From Brevundimonas sp. NIBR10 (GTDB lineage Bacteria > Pseudomonadota > Alphaproteobacteria > Caulobacterales > Caulobacteraceae): a DNA stretch of 64,000 nucleotides. Shown here piece by piece: positions 12,054 to 20,571 of this stretch. Every line of letters starts with the position of its first letter. Within the stretch, counting starts at the first letter, position 1. Position numbers and translations under genes: made by a program. The notes under the pieces are model-generated. The model had not been told where the DNA came from, made no database searches, and worked only from the letters and a program-made list of their open reading frames with translations. The stretch is from NCBI RefSeq assembly GCF_027912515.1, contig NZ_CP115464.1, positions 3,449,501 through 3,513,500 on the forward strand, given 5' to 3'.

Positions 12054-12617
12054 CTACTGGACCGGATCGACGCCTTCGGAGCGCAGGCCGACCTCGTCCA
12101 GGGTTGCCGGCGGGGTCGTGATGTTGGCGCGGATGCGCCGGGCCGCGTGCTCGCAACGCCCCGGCAGGCCGAAGAACAGGCCGAAGGACTGGCTGCGCGC
12201 GGCCTCGTCAGGCTGTGCGATCAAGGGGGTCCAGCGCGCGGTGGCCGCCGCCGCCGCCTGGGCCGCGGCCGTGCGCGTCGCTGCGGTCTGGCGTGGTCCG
12301 GCCGCCGCGAGGGCAGAGCGGAAGTCCGAGGCCTCCAGCCGACCCAGACGCATGATCTCCAGATCCTCGGCGTTGCGGTCGGTCAGGGTCTCGCCCAGCC
12401 GCACATGGCCGCTGACCAGGGCGTCGCACCAGGCGACCAGCGGATAGTCCTGCGTCGGCGCGCCGCGCGGCAAAGGATTGGAATAGGCCAGGGCCTCGCG
12501 AAGCCGGACCTGGGCCGCCGTCTCCGTCGCGCCGCTCGCCGTCGAGATCGGGCCGTCCTGACCCGCCGCGGCGGGCGTCTGGGACAGAAGAGCGGCGGCG
12601 AAGGCGGCGATCAGCAT
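12054..12617 (-). CDS. Secreted protein of unknown function, alanine-rich
   Basis: 187 residues starting MLIAAFAAALLSQTPAAAGQ, a short signal peptide. The mature part has two cysteines spaced widely (AWCDAL and PGRCEHA) that could form a disulfide, a helical alanine-rich middle, and ends SEGVDPVQ. I recognise no family. The ATG at 12617 is preferred because the signal peptide begins there; longer frames upstream add an unlikely basic leader. It lies downstream of the TonB receptor on the same strand, but a strong terminator at 12718-12748 separates them. Confidence 0.65.
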   Translation of the reverse strand: MLIAAFAAALLSQTPAAAGQDGPISTASGATETAAQVRLREALAYSNPLPRGAPTQDYPLVAWCDALVSGHVRLGETLTDRNAEDLEIMRLGRLEASDFRSALAAAGPRQTAATRTAAAQAAAAATARWTPLIAQPDEAARSQSFGLFFGLPGRCEHAARRIRANITTPPATLDEVGLRSEGVDPVQ

Positions 12618-12717
12618 GGGCGAACTATCCTGGGGCACGTGAAATCTGGACTTCGGCGACGCTTGCCGTGGGCCGATGGTTTTTCCATGGCGGGGTCCAG
12701 ACCCGCCGCCGCCCATG

Positions 12718-12748
12718 AAAAAGGCGGCGGACCCGAAGATCCGCCGCC
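12718..12748 (-). terminator. Rho-independent terminator of the TonB receptor gene
   Basis: Read on the minus strand, a perfect 9-bp GC stem (GGCGGCGGA / TCCGCCGCC arms, 8-base loop) is followed by five T residues. It sits about 43 bases past the receptor stop codon. Confidence 0.9.
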
Positions 12749-12790
12749 CATTCCGTTTCCGTGATCGCCAGCCCCGAAGGGCCGTCGGTC

Positions 12791-15751
12791 CTAGAAGTTC
12801 GCGGTCACGCCGAAGAAGACGTAACGACCCAGCGCATCATAGAGCTGCGGATAGGTGTTGCCGTTGCCGCCGGTGCCGGCCGAGATCGACAGCGGCGGAT
12901 CGTTGTCCAGCACGTTGTTGACGCCGACGCGGGCCGAGACGGTGTCCGTCACCTGCCAGTTGGCCGAGAGGTCGAGGTACTGCTGGGCTTCCAGGGTGGA
13001 GTCCAGACGACCGGCGACCGGACCCGTCAGGGTCGAGCCGAAGTCGACCTCGGAGTAGTAGCGCCACGTCGCCGAGACATCGACCGACCACGGCGACTGC
13101 CAGGTCAGGCGGGCGCGGTGACGCCACTCGGGGTTCGGGACGCCGCACTGGGCCGAGCCGTAGTAGCCGACGCAGTCATAGACCGAGCTGGCGGTGTTGG
13201 TGCCCGAGTCGGACTCGAGGGTGTTCAGCCAGGTACCGACGAAGGCGAGGCCGATGGTGCCCTTGTTGGTCAGGCCCAGGGCGTCGAGGTCGAAGCCGTA
13301 GTTGGCGTTGACGTCCACACCCGAGGTCTGGAGACCACCGATGTTGATGTTCAGGTTCTGGACGAAGCCCGAACCGACCCAGAGCGAGCCGTTGGCAGCG
13401 TTACGGTTGATCCGCGAGCAGGCCGCAGCGTCACCGTCGCGGTAGCAGAGGTCCAGCGTGTTGCCGGCACCGACCGTCGAGATCAGGCCGTCGACCGTAA
13501 TGTCAAAGTAGTCGACCGACAGGTTGAAGCCCGACAGGAAGCCCGGGGTCCACACGATACCGGCCGTGTAGGTGTCGGATTCTTCCGGTGCGACGTTCGG
13601 GTTACCGCCCGTGAGCTGGTTGTACTGACCGGCGGGGCTGTCCAGAGCGACGTTGCCGTAGAGGGCCGTCGGAACGCCGGTGGCGACGCACTGTGCCAGA
13701 GTGGCGGTGCGAGCCGGGCCGCAGGGATCCTCGTCGATGTCGAACAGGCCAAGGCCCTGAGCCGCGAACAGTTCGATCACGTTCGGAGCGCGAACGGCGC
13801 GCGAGTAGCTGGCGCGGAAGCGCAGGTCGGGGATCGGAGCCCAGTCAGCGCCCACCTTGTAGGTGTCGGTCGACAGGTTCTCGTACTCGGAGTGACGGAA
13901 GGCACCGTCGATCGAGGCCGAATAGGCGAAGGGCTGATCGTCGGCGAGCGGGATCTGCACTTCGGCGAACACGTCGGCGACATCGACGTCACCGGTGATG
14001 CCGATCGTCGGTCCACCCTGACCGGCACCGTCGCCCGAAGCGAAGGCGGCGTCCGTGGTGGAACCCAGGGCGTCGCGGCGATACTCGGCACCGAAGGCAA
14101 CCTTGATGCCCGAGGCGGCCCAGGGCGACTGCCAGCCGTAGACGCCCAAGTCGCCGGTGACGGCGGCCGTGACGACCTGCTGGGTGGTTTCACCCGTCTG
14201 GATCAGCGGGATTTGCAGGTAGTCGAGCGCCGCTTGCGTGACGCCGCCCCGCGTGAAGACGTCGTAGGGAACGCAGGTCGGATCCGTACCGTTGACGACA
14301 GACCGGCAGGTCGGGACGCCACCGACGGAAACGACGTCCGTCGCACGGGTCAGACGAGAGACCGAGAAGTCGTTCAGATAGGTGCGGGCCAGGCGAACGC
14401 GCGAGAACTGGGCGGCAACGTCATAGTTCCAGCCCTCGGTGATCAGGCCACGCAGACCGACGACCGCACGGTAGGAGGTGTAGGTCAGCGAGTCCTGGCG
14501 ACCACCGCCTTCGACGTTACGACGGCCGATGTAGAACGGAACCGTGCCGCCCGACGCTTGCAGGGCAGGCGTACAACCGATCTGGGTGCGCTGGGTGGCC
14601 GACAGGAGCGGGTTGTCGCAGTTGATGGTCGAGGCGTTGAAGAAAGAACCCGAGGGCGCGATCTGGGCCACCGACGAATAGTCGGAGAACATAAGCTGTG
14701 CGAAGGCTTCGGCGTGCTCGTTGATCTCGTAACGACCAAAGGCACCGAGCGTGTAACGCTCGTCAGGACGCTGGTAGTAGTTGATCGGGCCAAAGTTGTA
14801 GGCGTTGTTCGCGGCCGAATAGGGCACGAAGGTTCTGCCGCTCGCGCCGAGGGTGAAGGCGTAGTTCACGAAATCAGTGAACTGGCCCGGGAACGAGGTG
14901 CCCGAACCGCCGCAGGAGTAGGTCGACAGGCCGCCGGCGGCCGCAGGGGCACCGATCGTACAGGCCGAGTAGTCGCGGTCGCGCTGCAGGACCGGATTGT
15001 TGTTCCGGTAACCGGCATAGGCCAGCAGGTTGCCCTTGCCGTCCGGCGAGGAGACGCCCATCGTCAGGGTGACTTCGCGGCTTTCGCCGTCCGAGACATC
15101 GTCGGCGGGCAGGGCGAAGTTGGCTGGGTTGGTGGCGGCACGACGGGTGATTTCGGCGCGGACGTTGCCGACGTCATCATAGTCGTTGCTGTGCTGATAG
15201 AAGCCGTACGAGGCGTCGATCTGAACGCCCTCGAACTCCTTCTTCATGATGAAGTTCACGACGCCGGCGACGGCGTCCGAACCGTAGACGGCCGAGGCGC
15301 CGCCGGTCAGGACTTCAACCCGTTCGACCAGCTGGCCGGGGATCTGGTTCAGGTCGGCCGCGTCGTCGAGCGGCGAGCCGTAGCCCATGCGGCGACCGTC
15401 GATCAGCACCAGGGTGCGCGACGAACCGAGGTTGCGCAGCGAAACAGTGGCGGTGCCGGAGGCACCGTTGGAGACGGTCGAATTCTGCGAGGCGAAGGCC
15501 TGCGGCAGCTGGGTGACGAGGTCTTCGACCCGCGTCACGCCCTGAACGTCGATGTCTTCGCCGGTGACCTGGGTGACCGGGCTGGTCGTGACCAGGTTGG
15601 CTTGCGGGATGCGCGAGCCGGTGACGACGATTTCTTCCAGTTCCGACTCGGGTTCGTCCTGGGCCATCGCCGGAGCGGCGAAGGCGAGCAGGGCGGCGCC
15701 CGTGATGATCGTGGTGGCAAGAAGTCGTTGACGAGTTTGTGGGGTTCGCAA
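12791..15751 (-). CDS. TonB-dependent outer-membrane receptor
   Basis: 986 residues. A TTG start at 15751 preceded by AGGAGAAC gives a clean signal peptide (MRTPQTRQRLLATTIITG... ending APAMAQ). A TonB-box-like acidic segment with EEIVVTGSRIPQ follows, then the plug domain (VTRVEDLVTQLPQAF, VLIDGRRMGYGSP, VEVLTGGASAVYGSDAVAGVVN) and a long beta-barrel ending in VFFGVTANF, with the usual terminal Phe. No STN signalling domain is visible. This subfamily, with many paired cysteines in loops, is abundant in Caulobacter and sphingomonads; the substrate may be a peptide, sugar or siderophore. Upstream AUG codons would put extra residues before the signal peptide and were rejected. Confidence 0.93.
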   Translation of the reverse strand: MRTPQTRQRLLATTIITGAALLAFAAPAMAQDEPESELEEIVVTGSRIPQANLVTTSPVTQVTGEDIDVQGVTRVEDLVTQLPQAFASQNSTVSNGASGTATVSLRNLGSSRTLVLIDGRRMGYGSPLDDAADLNQIPGQLVERVEVLTGGASAVYGSDAVAGVVNFIMKKEFEGVQIDASYGFYQHSNDYDDVGNVRAEITRRAATNPANFALPADDVSDGESREVTLTMGVSSPDGKGNLLAYAGYRNNNPVLQRDRDYSACTIGAPAAAGGLSTYSCGGSGTSFPGQFTDFVNYAFTLGASGRTFVPYSAANNAYNFGPINYYQRPDERYTLGAFGRYEINEHAEAFAQLMFSDYSSVAQIAPSGSFFNASTINCDNPLLSATQRTQIGCTPALQASGGTVPFYIGRRNVEGGGRQDSLTYTSYRAVVGLRGLITEGWNYDVAAQFSRVRLARTYLNDFSVSRLTRATDVVSVGGVPTCRSVVNGTDPTCVPYDVFTRGGVTQAALDYLQIPLIQTGETTQQVVTAAVTGDLGVYGWQSPWAASGIKVAFGAEYRRDALGSTTDAAFASGDGAGQGGPTIGITGDVDVADVFAEVQIPLADDQPFAYSASIDGAFRHSEYENLSTDTYKVGADWAPIPDLRFRASYSRAVRAPNVIELFAAQGLGLFDIDEDPCGPARTATLAQCVATGVPTALYGNVALDSPAGQYNQLTGGNPNVAPEESDTYTAGIVWTPGFLSGFNLSVDYFDITVDGLISTVGAGNTLDLCYRDGDAAACSRINRNAANGSLWVGSGFVQNLNINIGGLQTSGVDVNANYGFDLDALGLTNKGTIGLAFVGTWLNTLESDSGTNTASSVYDCVGYYGSAQCGVPNPEWRHRARLTWQSPWSVDVSATWRYYSEVDFGSTLTGPVAGRLDSTLEAQQYLDLSANWQVTDTVSARVGVNNVLDNDPPLSISAGTGGNGNTYPQLYDALGRYVFFGVTANF

Positions 15752-15896
15752 GGATCGTTCTCCTGATTGGGTCCAAATCGCGGGGTTCGCGCGGACCGCC
15801 TGACCTTGATTTGTTTTTATCGCGTGGCGGGTGAACGCAACTTTGCCCGCCGGCTGCCGTACGTTAGGCGCCTTCGCCCATGCTGCGCCACAGCAA

Positions 15897-15910
15897 TTAC
15901 ACACGTGTAA
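15897..15910. promoter_or_regulatory. Palindrome in the divergent region upstream of the TonB receptor
   Basis: TTACAC and GTGTAA form perfect 6-bp arms around an AC centre, 146 bases from the receptor start and 125 bases from the gene at 16035. It could be an operator for either divergent gene. The rest of this 283-base gap shows no other structure that I can support. Confidence 0.5.
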
Positions 15911-16034
15911 CCAAGTCGCCTTGAGACTGTCGTATTCGAGCCACGTTTGCCGCGAAGGTCGGCTGGCGGTGACGTTGCGGTCTGTGGCAGGATGCAGCGG
16001 AACCTCAGGAGCGGCGAGAACCTTGGATTTTCAG

Positions 16035-16565
16035 ATGCAGATTAAGGCGCTGGGCGCTGTCGCGCTGGTCGCGGTGGCCGCTGCCGCGATGGCCGTCCCG
16101 GCCGCCGCCCAGACATCGCTGCCCCGGCCGGAAATCCTCAACCAGCTGGTGTCCTGCCGGGGGCTGAGCGACAGTGTGGCACGGCTGGCCTGCTACGACC
16201 GGGCGACCGAGGCGCTCGATTCGGCCGAACGCCAGGGCGAGGTCGTCGTCGTGGACCGGGCCCAGGTCACCGCGGCGCGGCGCCAGATGTTCGGTTTCCA
16301 GCTGCCCACCATCACCCTGTTTGAGCAGGGCGAGCGTGCCGAGCCGATCGGCGAGATCGAGACGACCCTGACCCGCGCGGGCATGTCCGGCGAGGGCCGC
16401 TGGGTGTTCACCCTGGCCGACGGCAGCGTCTGGCGTCAGATCGACACCGAACGGGTGTCCTTCCGCAACCAGGCCGGCGAACCAGTGCGCGTGCGCCACG
16501 CCGCCATGGGCAGCTATCTGCTGACCGCGGGCCGCAGCCGCGCCGTGCGCGTCAGGCGGCAATAG
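16035..16565 (+). CDS. Periplasmic protein of unknown function
   Basis: 176 residues: signal peptide (MQIKALGAVALVAVAAAAMAV, cleavage after AAAQ), then a conserved-looking segment with two cysteines (VSCRGLSDSVARLACYDRATEAL). This is a pattern seen in many alphaproteobacterial periplasmic proteins where the CxxxxxxxxRLACYD motif recurs. The C-terminal half (RWVFTLADGSVWRQIDTERVSF, then VRHAAMGSYLLTAGRSRAVRVRR) looks like a small beta domain. An in-frame TTG at 16023 with AGGAG upstream is an alternative start that would add four residues. Function unknown. The stop overlaps the GTG start of the next gene by one base, so the two are likely coupled. Confidence 0.75.
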   Translation: MQIKALGAVALVAVAAAAMAVPAAAQTSLPRPEILNQLVSCRGLSDSVARLACYDRATEALDSAERQGEVVVVDRAQVTAARRQMFGFQLPTITLFEQGERAEPIGEIETTLTRAGMSGEGRWVFTLADGSVWRQIDTERVSFRNQAGEPVRVRHAAMGSYLLTAGRSRAVRVRRQ

Positions 16566-16966
16566 TGGCGGTTCTGCGAACGCTCGCCCCCGGTGTCCTG
16601 GTGGCGGGCCAGATCGACCTGGCGGATCTGCAGACCGCGCGCGACCTGGGTGTGGTCCGAATCATCTCCAACCGCCCGGACGGCGAGGAATACGGCCAGC
16701 CCGACGCCGCCACCATGGCGGATGCGGCGCGGGCGCTCGGCCTCGACTACGTTCATGCTCCGGTGCGCGGAATGCCGGGACCGGATGCCGTCGCGGCGAT
16801 CGGGGCGGCCCTGTCCGAAGGGACGCCGGTCCTGATCCACTGCAAGTCGGGGATGCGATCGACGGTCGCCTGGGCGCTCGCCGCGAGCCAAAGGGGTCAG
16901 TCGCGTGACGAGATCGTCGCTGCTGCGGCCGGCGCCGGCTACGATCTGTCGAGCCTGCCGCTTTAG
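16565..16966 (+). CDS. DUF442/Blh-type phosphatase-like (sulfurtransferase-like) protein
   Basis: 133 residues resembling the small dual-specificity-phosphatase-like domain found in Blh proteins. The active-site loop is HCKSGMRS (residues 92-99, Cys93 and Arg98), and the early segment VLVAGQIDLADLQTARDLGVVRIISNRPDGE is characteristic. In Blh proteins this domain is fused to a metallo-beta-lactamase-fold persulfide dioxygenase. Here a separate metallo-hydrolase gene follows 213 bases later, but it is of a different subtype. GTG start at 16565 overlaps the previous stop by one base. Confidence 0.8.
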   Translation: MAVLRTLAPGVLVAGQIDLADLQTARDLGVVRIISNRPDGEEYGQPDAATMADAARALGLDYVHAPVRGMPGPDAVAAIGAALSEGTPVLIHCKSGMRSTVAWALAASQRGQSRDEIVAAAAGAGYDLSSLPL

Positions 16967-17109
16967 CGGATCAGATAGGCGCGCGCCGCATAGGGGACGG
17001 GCTCGGGCGTGCACGAGGCGGTGATGAGTTGCGCCGCCATGAGACACAGTAGCGCCGCCGCGATAGGCTGGAGCCGATTTGAAACACCAAGGGCAAGAGT
17101 TTTGGCCAC
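16963..17109 (-). CDS. Small putative lipoprotein, 48 residues
   Basis: An ORF with a GTG start at 17109 and an excellent ribosome binding site (GGAG, 8 bases upstream). The product has a basic/hydrophobic leader (RLQPIAAALLCLMAAQLI) followed by TASC, a near-lipobox, then a short tail TPEPVPYAARAYLIR. It could be a lipid-anchored or secreted peptide. The stop overlaps the last codons of the DUF442 gene on the opposite strand. Support is limited to the RBS, leader and cysteine; no family is recognised. Confidence 0.5.
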   Translation of the reverse strand: MAKTLALGVSNRLQPIAAALLCLMAAQLITASCTPEPVPYAARAYLIR

Positions 17110-17178
17110 GACGGACGCTCCGGAGGGGATCTACCTCTCGTTAAGGCAAGGCCCGGACCAGTCGCGCGGGTCCCTCGG

Positions 17179-18081
17179 ATGATCCCCTTCGTGCGCGACC
17201 ACGACGTCGATTACGGCCGCCGCTATCCGGTGTCGGCGCTGATCCAGCGGGTCGTGGCGAACAACCCCGGCCCGTTCACCTATACCGGTACAGGCACCTA
17301 TATCGTCGGGCGCGACGAAGCAGGGGCCGGCGTCGCCGTGATCGACCCGGGACCGTTCGATCCCGCACATCTGGATGCGATCCTGAGTGCTGTCGGAGAT
17401 CGTCGGGTCAGCCAGATCCTCGTGACCCACACCCACAGCGATCACTCTCCCCTCGCCCGCCCCCTCGCTGAGCGCACAGGTGCGCCGATCCTCGCCGCCC
17501 GGCCGCCGTTGCTCGTTACCCATGCCTCAGGACATCTCGACGAGGCTGAGGACGAGGCGTTCCGGCCGGACGTCATTCTGGAGGGCGGCGAGCGTATCGT
17601 CGGCGACGGCTGGACGATCGAGGCGATGGCCACGCCCGGTCACGCGTCGAACCACATGGCCTTCGTGCTGGAGGAGGAGAACGCCCTGTTCTGCGGCGAC
17701 CATGTCATGGGCTGGTCCACGACGGTGATCGCGCCGCCGGACGGCGACATGGCCGACTATATGGCCAGTCTGGACGCGGTGATCGCGCGGGGGTTTTTGA
17801 CCCTTTGGCCGACCCACGGCGCGCCGATCACCGAGCCCGCGCCCTTCCTGCAAGCCTACAAGGACCACCGGCTGGCGAGAGAGGCGGGGGTGCTGGCGCG
17901 GATCGAGGCGGGCGACACGACGATCGCGGACATGGTGCCGGTCCTCTACGCCGCCGTGGACAAGCGACTGTGGCCCGCCGCCAGCCTGTCGGTGCTGGCG
18001 CATCTGGGCAAGCTGGTTCGGGAGGGCCGGGTCGTCGCCGAGCCGGGTCCGACGCTGGACGCGCTCTACCGGCTGGGCTGA
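17179..18081 (+). CDS. MBL-fold metallo-hydrolase, LACTB2/glyoxalase II-like
   Basis: 300 residues. Metal ligands are visible in THTHSDHSPLA (HxHxDH), TPGHASNH, CGDHVMGWS and WPTHG, in the usual order, and a C-terminal winged-helix-like tail (VDKRLWPAASLSVLAHLGKLVREGRV) is typical of LACTB2-type hydrolases. Likely substrates are thioesters or nucleic acids; a true beta-lactamase is unlikely given the LACTB2-like C-terminus and the absence of a signal peptide. The ATG at 17179 is the first start. Its last 16 bases overlap the end of the convergent membrane-protein gene. Confidence 0.85.
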   Translation: MIPFVRDHDVDYGRRYPVSALIQRVVANNPGPFTYTGTGTYIVGRDEAGAGVAVIDPGPFDPAHLDAILSAVGDRRVSQILVTHTHSDHSPLARPLAERTGAPILAARPPLLVTHASGHLDEAEDEAFRPDVILEGGERIVGDGWTIEAMATPGHASNHMAFVLEEENALFCGDHVMGWSTTVIAPPDGDMADYMASLDAVIARGFLTLWPTHGAPITEPAPFLQAYKDHRLAREAGVLARIEAGDTTIADMVPVLYAAVDKRLWPAASLSVLAHLGKLVREGRVVAEPGPTLDALYRLG

Positions 18082-18791
18082 AGCGCCGTCAGGATTTTCT
18101 GGGCCAGACGGCAGGAGGTGCCATGATCGCGAGCGCCGTCGCGAGGCGCTACCCGCACGTCGGTGCGGCCGGGGCGGATGCGGATGGCGGCGTCATAGGT
18201 CCGGTCGAACCAGAAGCTGGTATGGACGCCATTGGCGCGGTTGATGCCGATATCGCGAATCTCGAAACCGGCCTCTTGCAGGGCATAGCCGGCCACGCCG
18301 GGGGCCGTTTGGGTGGGGAGATAGGCGATCTGGCAACCGTTGGGCCCAAAATCGTTGGCCGAGGGATCGGCGACGTCGGCTTGGCGCTCAGCCATGATGC
18401 GAGCAGAAAAGCCTATTGGATCGTCGCTGTCAGTCGAGACGCCGCCAGCGCCGTATTGCTGATCGCCGCTCACAGCAGAACCTTCACGCACGAAAAGCAC
18501 GACCGTCGCAGCCGAGAGAACAATGGCGGCAACCGCGATCAGCCAAGAGGTGCGGAACGCCCGGACCGCGCCGACTAGCGCCAGAATCGCGCCGAGCACA
18601 CCCAGCCCTGCCAGATACAGACCCGCCTGCATGGTGATCGTGTCATAGGCCAAGTTGATATCGAAGACCCCCGCCTTCAGCCCCGCGATCGCCACCAACA
18701 CCGTCAACGGCGACAGCAGCACCAGCACCAGTCCGATGACGGCCAGCCTTGAAGGCTTGGATGACGCTTTGCGGGTCGATGAACTGGCCAT
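18066..18791 (-). CDS. Membrane protein with DUF1499-like C-terminal domain
   Basis: 241 residues. Three hydrophobic segments (VIGLVLVLLSPLTVLVAIAG, AGLYLAGLGVLGAILALVGA, SWLIAVAAIVLSAATVVLF) span about residues 17-105. The periplasmic C-terminal part (PGVAGYALQEAGFEIRD, then AAIRIRPGRTDVRVAPRDGARDHGTSCRLAQKILTAL) resembles DUF1499, where an RvRSxSRvGxxDxGxNxxRI motif occurs; here that motif is diverged. Function unknown. It overlaps the end of the MBL gene tail-to-tail. Confidence 0.7.
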   Translation of the reverse strand: MASSSTRKASSKPSRLAVIGLVLVLLSPLTVLVAIAGLKAGVFDINLAYDTITMQAGLYLAGLGVLGAILALVGAVRAFRTSWLIAVAAIVLSAATVVLFVREGSAVSGDQQYGAGGVSTDSDDPIGFSARIMAERQADVADPSANDFGPNGCQIAYLPTQTAPGVAGYALQEAGFEIRDIGINRANGVHTSFWFDRTYDAAIRIRPGRTDVRVAPRDGARDHGTSCRLAQKILTALQPSR

Positions 18792-18825
18792 TCCTGACCC
18801 TACCCCGCGCGCCGGCCTGAGGAAA

Positions 18826-19911
18826 CTACCCGACCTGGGCCCGATGTCTCAGCATCGCGTCGGCCAGGACGCAGGCGGCCATGGCCTCGACCACCGGCAC
18901 GCCGCGCAGGGCGACGCAGGGGTCGTGCCGGCCCTTGGTGCGCAGGTCGGTCTCGGTGCCGTCGCGGGTCACGGTCTGGCGCAGGGTCAGGATCGAGGAT
19001 GTCGGCTTGAACGCCACCCGCATCGTGATCGCCTGCCCCGTCGAAATCCCGCCCAGGATGCCGCCCGCGTGATTGGACAGGAAGACTGGCTGGCCGTCCT
19101 CGCCCATCCGCATCTCGTCGGCATTGGACTCGCCCGACAGGGCCGCCGCGCCGAAGCCGTCGCCGACCTCGACTCCCTTGACCGCATTGATCGACATCAT
19201 CGCCGCCGCCAGCTCGGCATCCAGCTTGGCATAGAGCGGCGCGCCCCAGCCGGCCGGAACCCCGGTAATCTCCAGCGCCACCACGGCGCCCACCGAAGAA
19301 CCGGCCTTGCGCACCCCGTCCAGATAGGCCTCCCAGGCCGGTCCGACCTCGGCCGAGGCGGCGAACAGCGGGTTGTCGTAGGTCGCGCCGAAATCCACCG
19401 CCGCGTCCTCGATCCGGTGCGAACCCAGTTGCACGACCCCGGCGCGGATCGACACCCCCCGCCCCAGCACCTTCCTGGCCACCGCGCCCGCGGCGACCCG
19501 GCTGGCCGTCTCGCGCGCAGAGGACCGCCCACCGCCGCGATGATCGCGCACGCCGTATTTGGCCTGATAGGTGACGTCGGCATGGCCCGGCCGATAGGCG
19601 CGGGCGATCTCGCCATAGTCCTTTGACCGCTGGTCCTCGTTCTGGATCTCGATGGCGATCGGCGTTCCGGTCGTGACGGGCCCCGCCCCGTCGTCGAACA
19701 CGCCCGACAGGATGCGCGCGGTGTCGCTCTCGTTCCTCTGGGTCACGAACCGGCTGCCGCCCGGCTTGCGCAGGTCCAGCCAGGGCTGAAGGTCGGCCTC
19801 GGTCAGCGGGATCAGCGGCGGACACCCGTCCACCACGCACCCGATCGCCAGCCCATGGCTCTCGCCCCAGGTCGTCACGCGAAACAGATGGCCGAAGGTG
19901 TTGTGGGACAT
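18826..19911 (-). CDS. aroC: Chorismate synthase
   Basis: 361 residues, the final shikimate-pathway enzyme: 5-enolpyruvylshikimate-3-phosphate to chorismate, using reduced FMN. The N-terminal signature [19 protein letters not shown], the [17 protein letters not shown] segment with [10 protein letters not shown], and [15 protein letters not shown] are all present and in order. The Shine-Dalgarno sequence (AGGAAACC) overlaps the stop codon of vapC, which ends 6 bases upstream, so aroC is probably read on the vapBC transcript, at least in part. Confidence 0.97.
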   Translation of the reverse strand: MSHNTFGHLFRVTTWGESHGLAIGCVVDGCPPLIPLTEADLQPWLDLRKPGGSRFVTQRNESDTARILSGVFDDGAGPVTTGTPIAIEIQNEDQRSKDYGEIARAYRPGHADVTYQAKYGVRDHRGGGRSSARETASRVAAGAVARKVLGRGVSIRAGVVQLGSHRIEDAAVDFGATYDNPLFAASAEVGPAWEAYLDGVRKAGSSVGAVVALEITGVPAGWGAPLYAKLDAELAAAMMSINAVKGVEVGDGFGAAALSGESNADEMRMGEDGQPVFLSNHAGGILGGISTGQAITMRVAFKPTSSILTLRQTVTRDGTETDLRTKGRHDPCVALRGVPVVEAMAACVLADAMLRHRAQVG

Positions 19912-19917
19912 GGTTTC

Positions 19918-20295
19918 CTAGTGATGAGGTTGGAACGCGACGCCGAGTCGTTGCGCGGCAGAGTTCAGGCGACGATCTCGGGTCCACAGCCTCGCCTCTC
20001 CCATCAGCAGCACCGATGTCAGCAGATGGGCATCGATCCAGCCAATTCCAGATCCGAACAGGTGGTGGCTCTCGACCAAGGTTGAGACCTCTTCATCGCT
20101 GGCTCGGGTCGCCATGTCCATCTGATGCAGACTACTCAGAAAGGCCTTTCGACGTTTCAGATTGCCCATTCGCAACTCGGCAATGACATAGGGGTGCATC
20201 AGCAGCCGCTCTCTATCGGTGAGCGCCTCCATTTGCGGATCGCCATGGCGAATATGATCGGTCCAGACCGAAGTATCGGCGAGGACGAGGATCAC
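19918..20295 (-). CDS. vapC: VapC-type PIN-domain toxin
   Basis: 125 residues with the four acidic PIN residues: D7 (LADTSVW), E40 (VIAELRMG), D88 (GWIDAHLL) and D107 (TRDRRL). VapC toxins are RNases that cut tRNA or rRNA and are held in check by VapB. The gene overlaps vapB by 4 bases and lies directly before aroC. All catalytic residues are present, so the toxin should be active. Confidence 0.92.
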   Translation of the reverse strand: MILVLADTSVWTDHIRHGDPQMEALTDRERLLMHPYVIAELRMGNLKRRKAFLSSLHQMDMATRASDEEVSTLVESHHLFGSGIGWIDAHLLTSVLLMGEARLWTRDRRLNSAAQRLGVAFQPHH

Positions 20296-20510
20296 TCCTC
20301 GTCACCCCCTTCTTCGACCCCCCAGTATCGCTTGCGTGGGCCCGGCTCGAAATCCGGCTGGCTACCGCCCAGTCTGGCCAGACGGCGCGCTGCTTCGCGG
20401 GCCACATAGGCTTGCAGAGCGGTTCGGACGATTGCGGACTTCTCGACTTGGCCGCTGTATTCGGCGGCCGCTTCCATCAGTTCGTCGTCCAGGTTCAGAG
20501 TGGTGCGCAC
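20292..20510 (-). CDS. vapB: VapB-type antitoxin
   Basis: 72 residues. The N-terminal MRTTLNLDDELMEAA is a ribbon-helix-helix DNA-binding segment as in VapB antitoxins with VapC partners. The C-terminal tail (GSQPDFEPGPRKRYWGVEEG) is the likely toxin-binding peptide. It is the first gene of vapBC-aroC, and the probable autoregulatory operator lies 10-36 bases upstream. Confidence 0.9.
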   Translation of the reverse strand: MRTTLNLDDELMEAAAEYSGQVEKSAIVRTALQAYVAREAARRLARLGGSQPDFEPGPRKRYWGVEEGGDEE

Positions 20511-20520
20511 AATCAGCTCC

Positions 20521-20546
20521 GCATCATAAGTTTCACCATATGATGC
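20521..20546. promoter_or_regulatory. Inverted repeat, probable VapBC operator
   Basis: Arms GCATCATA and TATGATGC are exact reverse complements with a 10-base spacer, just upstream of vapB. This matches how VapBC complexes repress their own promoter. Confidence 0.75.
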
Positions 20547-20571
20547 GCATTTTTATGCTGTTCGGCAACCT

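Noticed and set aside
12663..12722. Second terminator or operator from the repeats near 12680-12715
   Set aside because: The GGCGGGG and CCCGCC pairing is present but has no T-run and overlaps GC-rich low-complexity DNA.
17179..18081. Metallo-beta-lactamase resistance gene
   Set aside because: It has the LACTB2-like C-terminal domain and no signal peptide, so a drug-resistance role is not supported.
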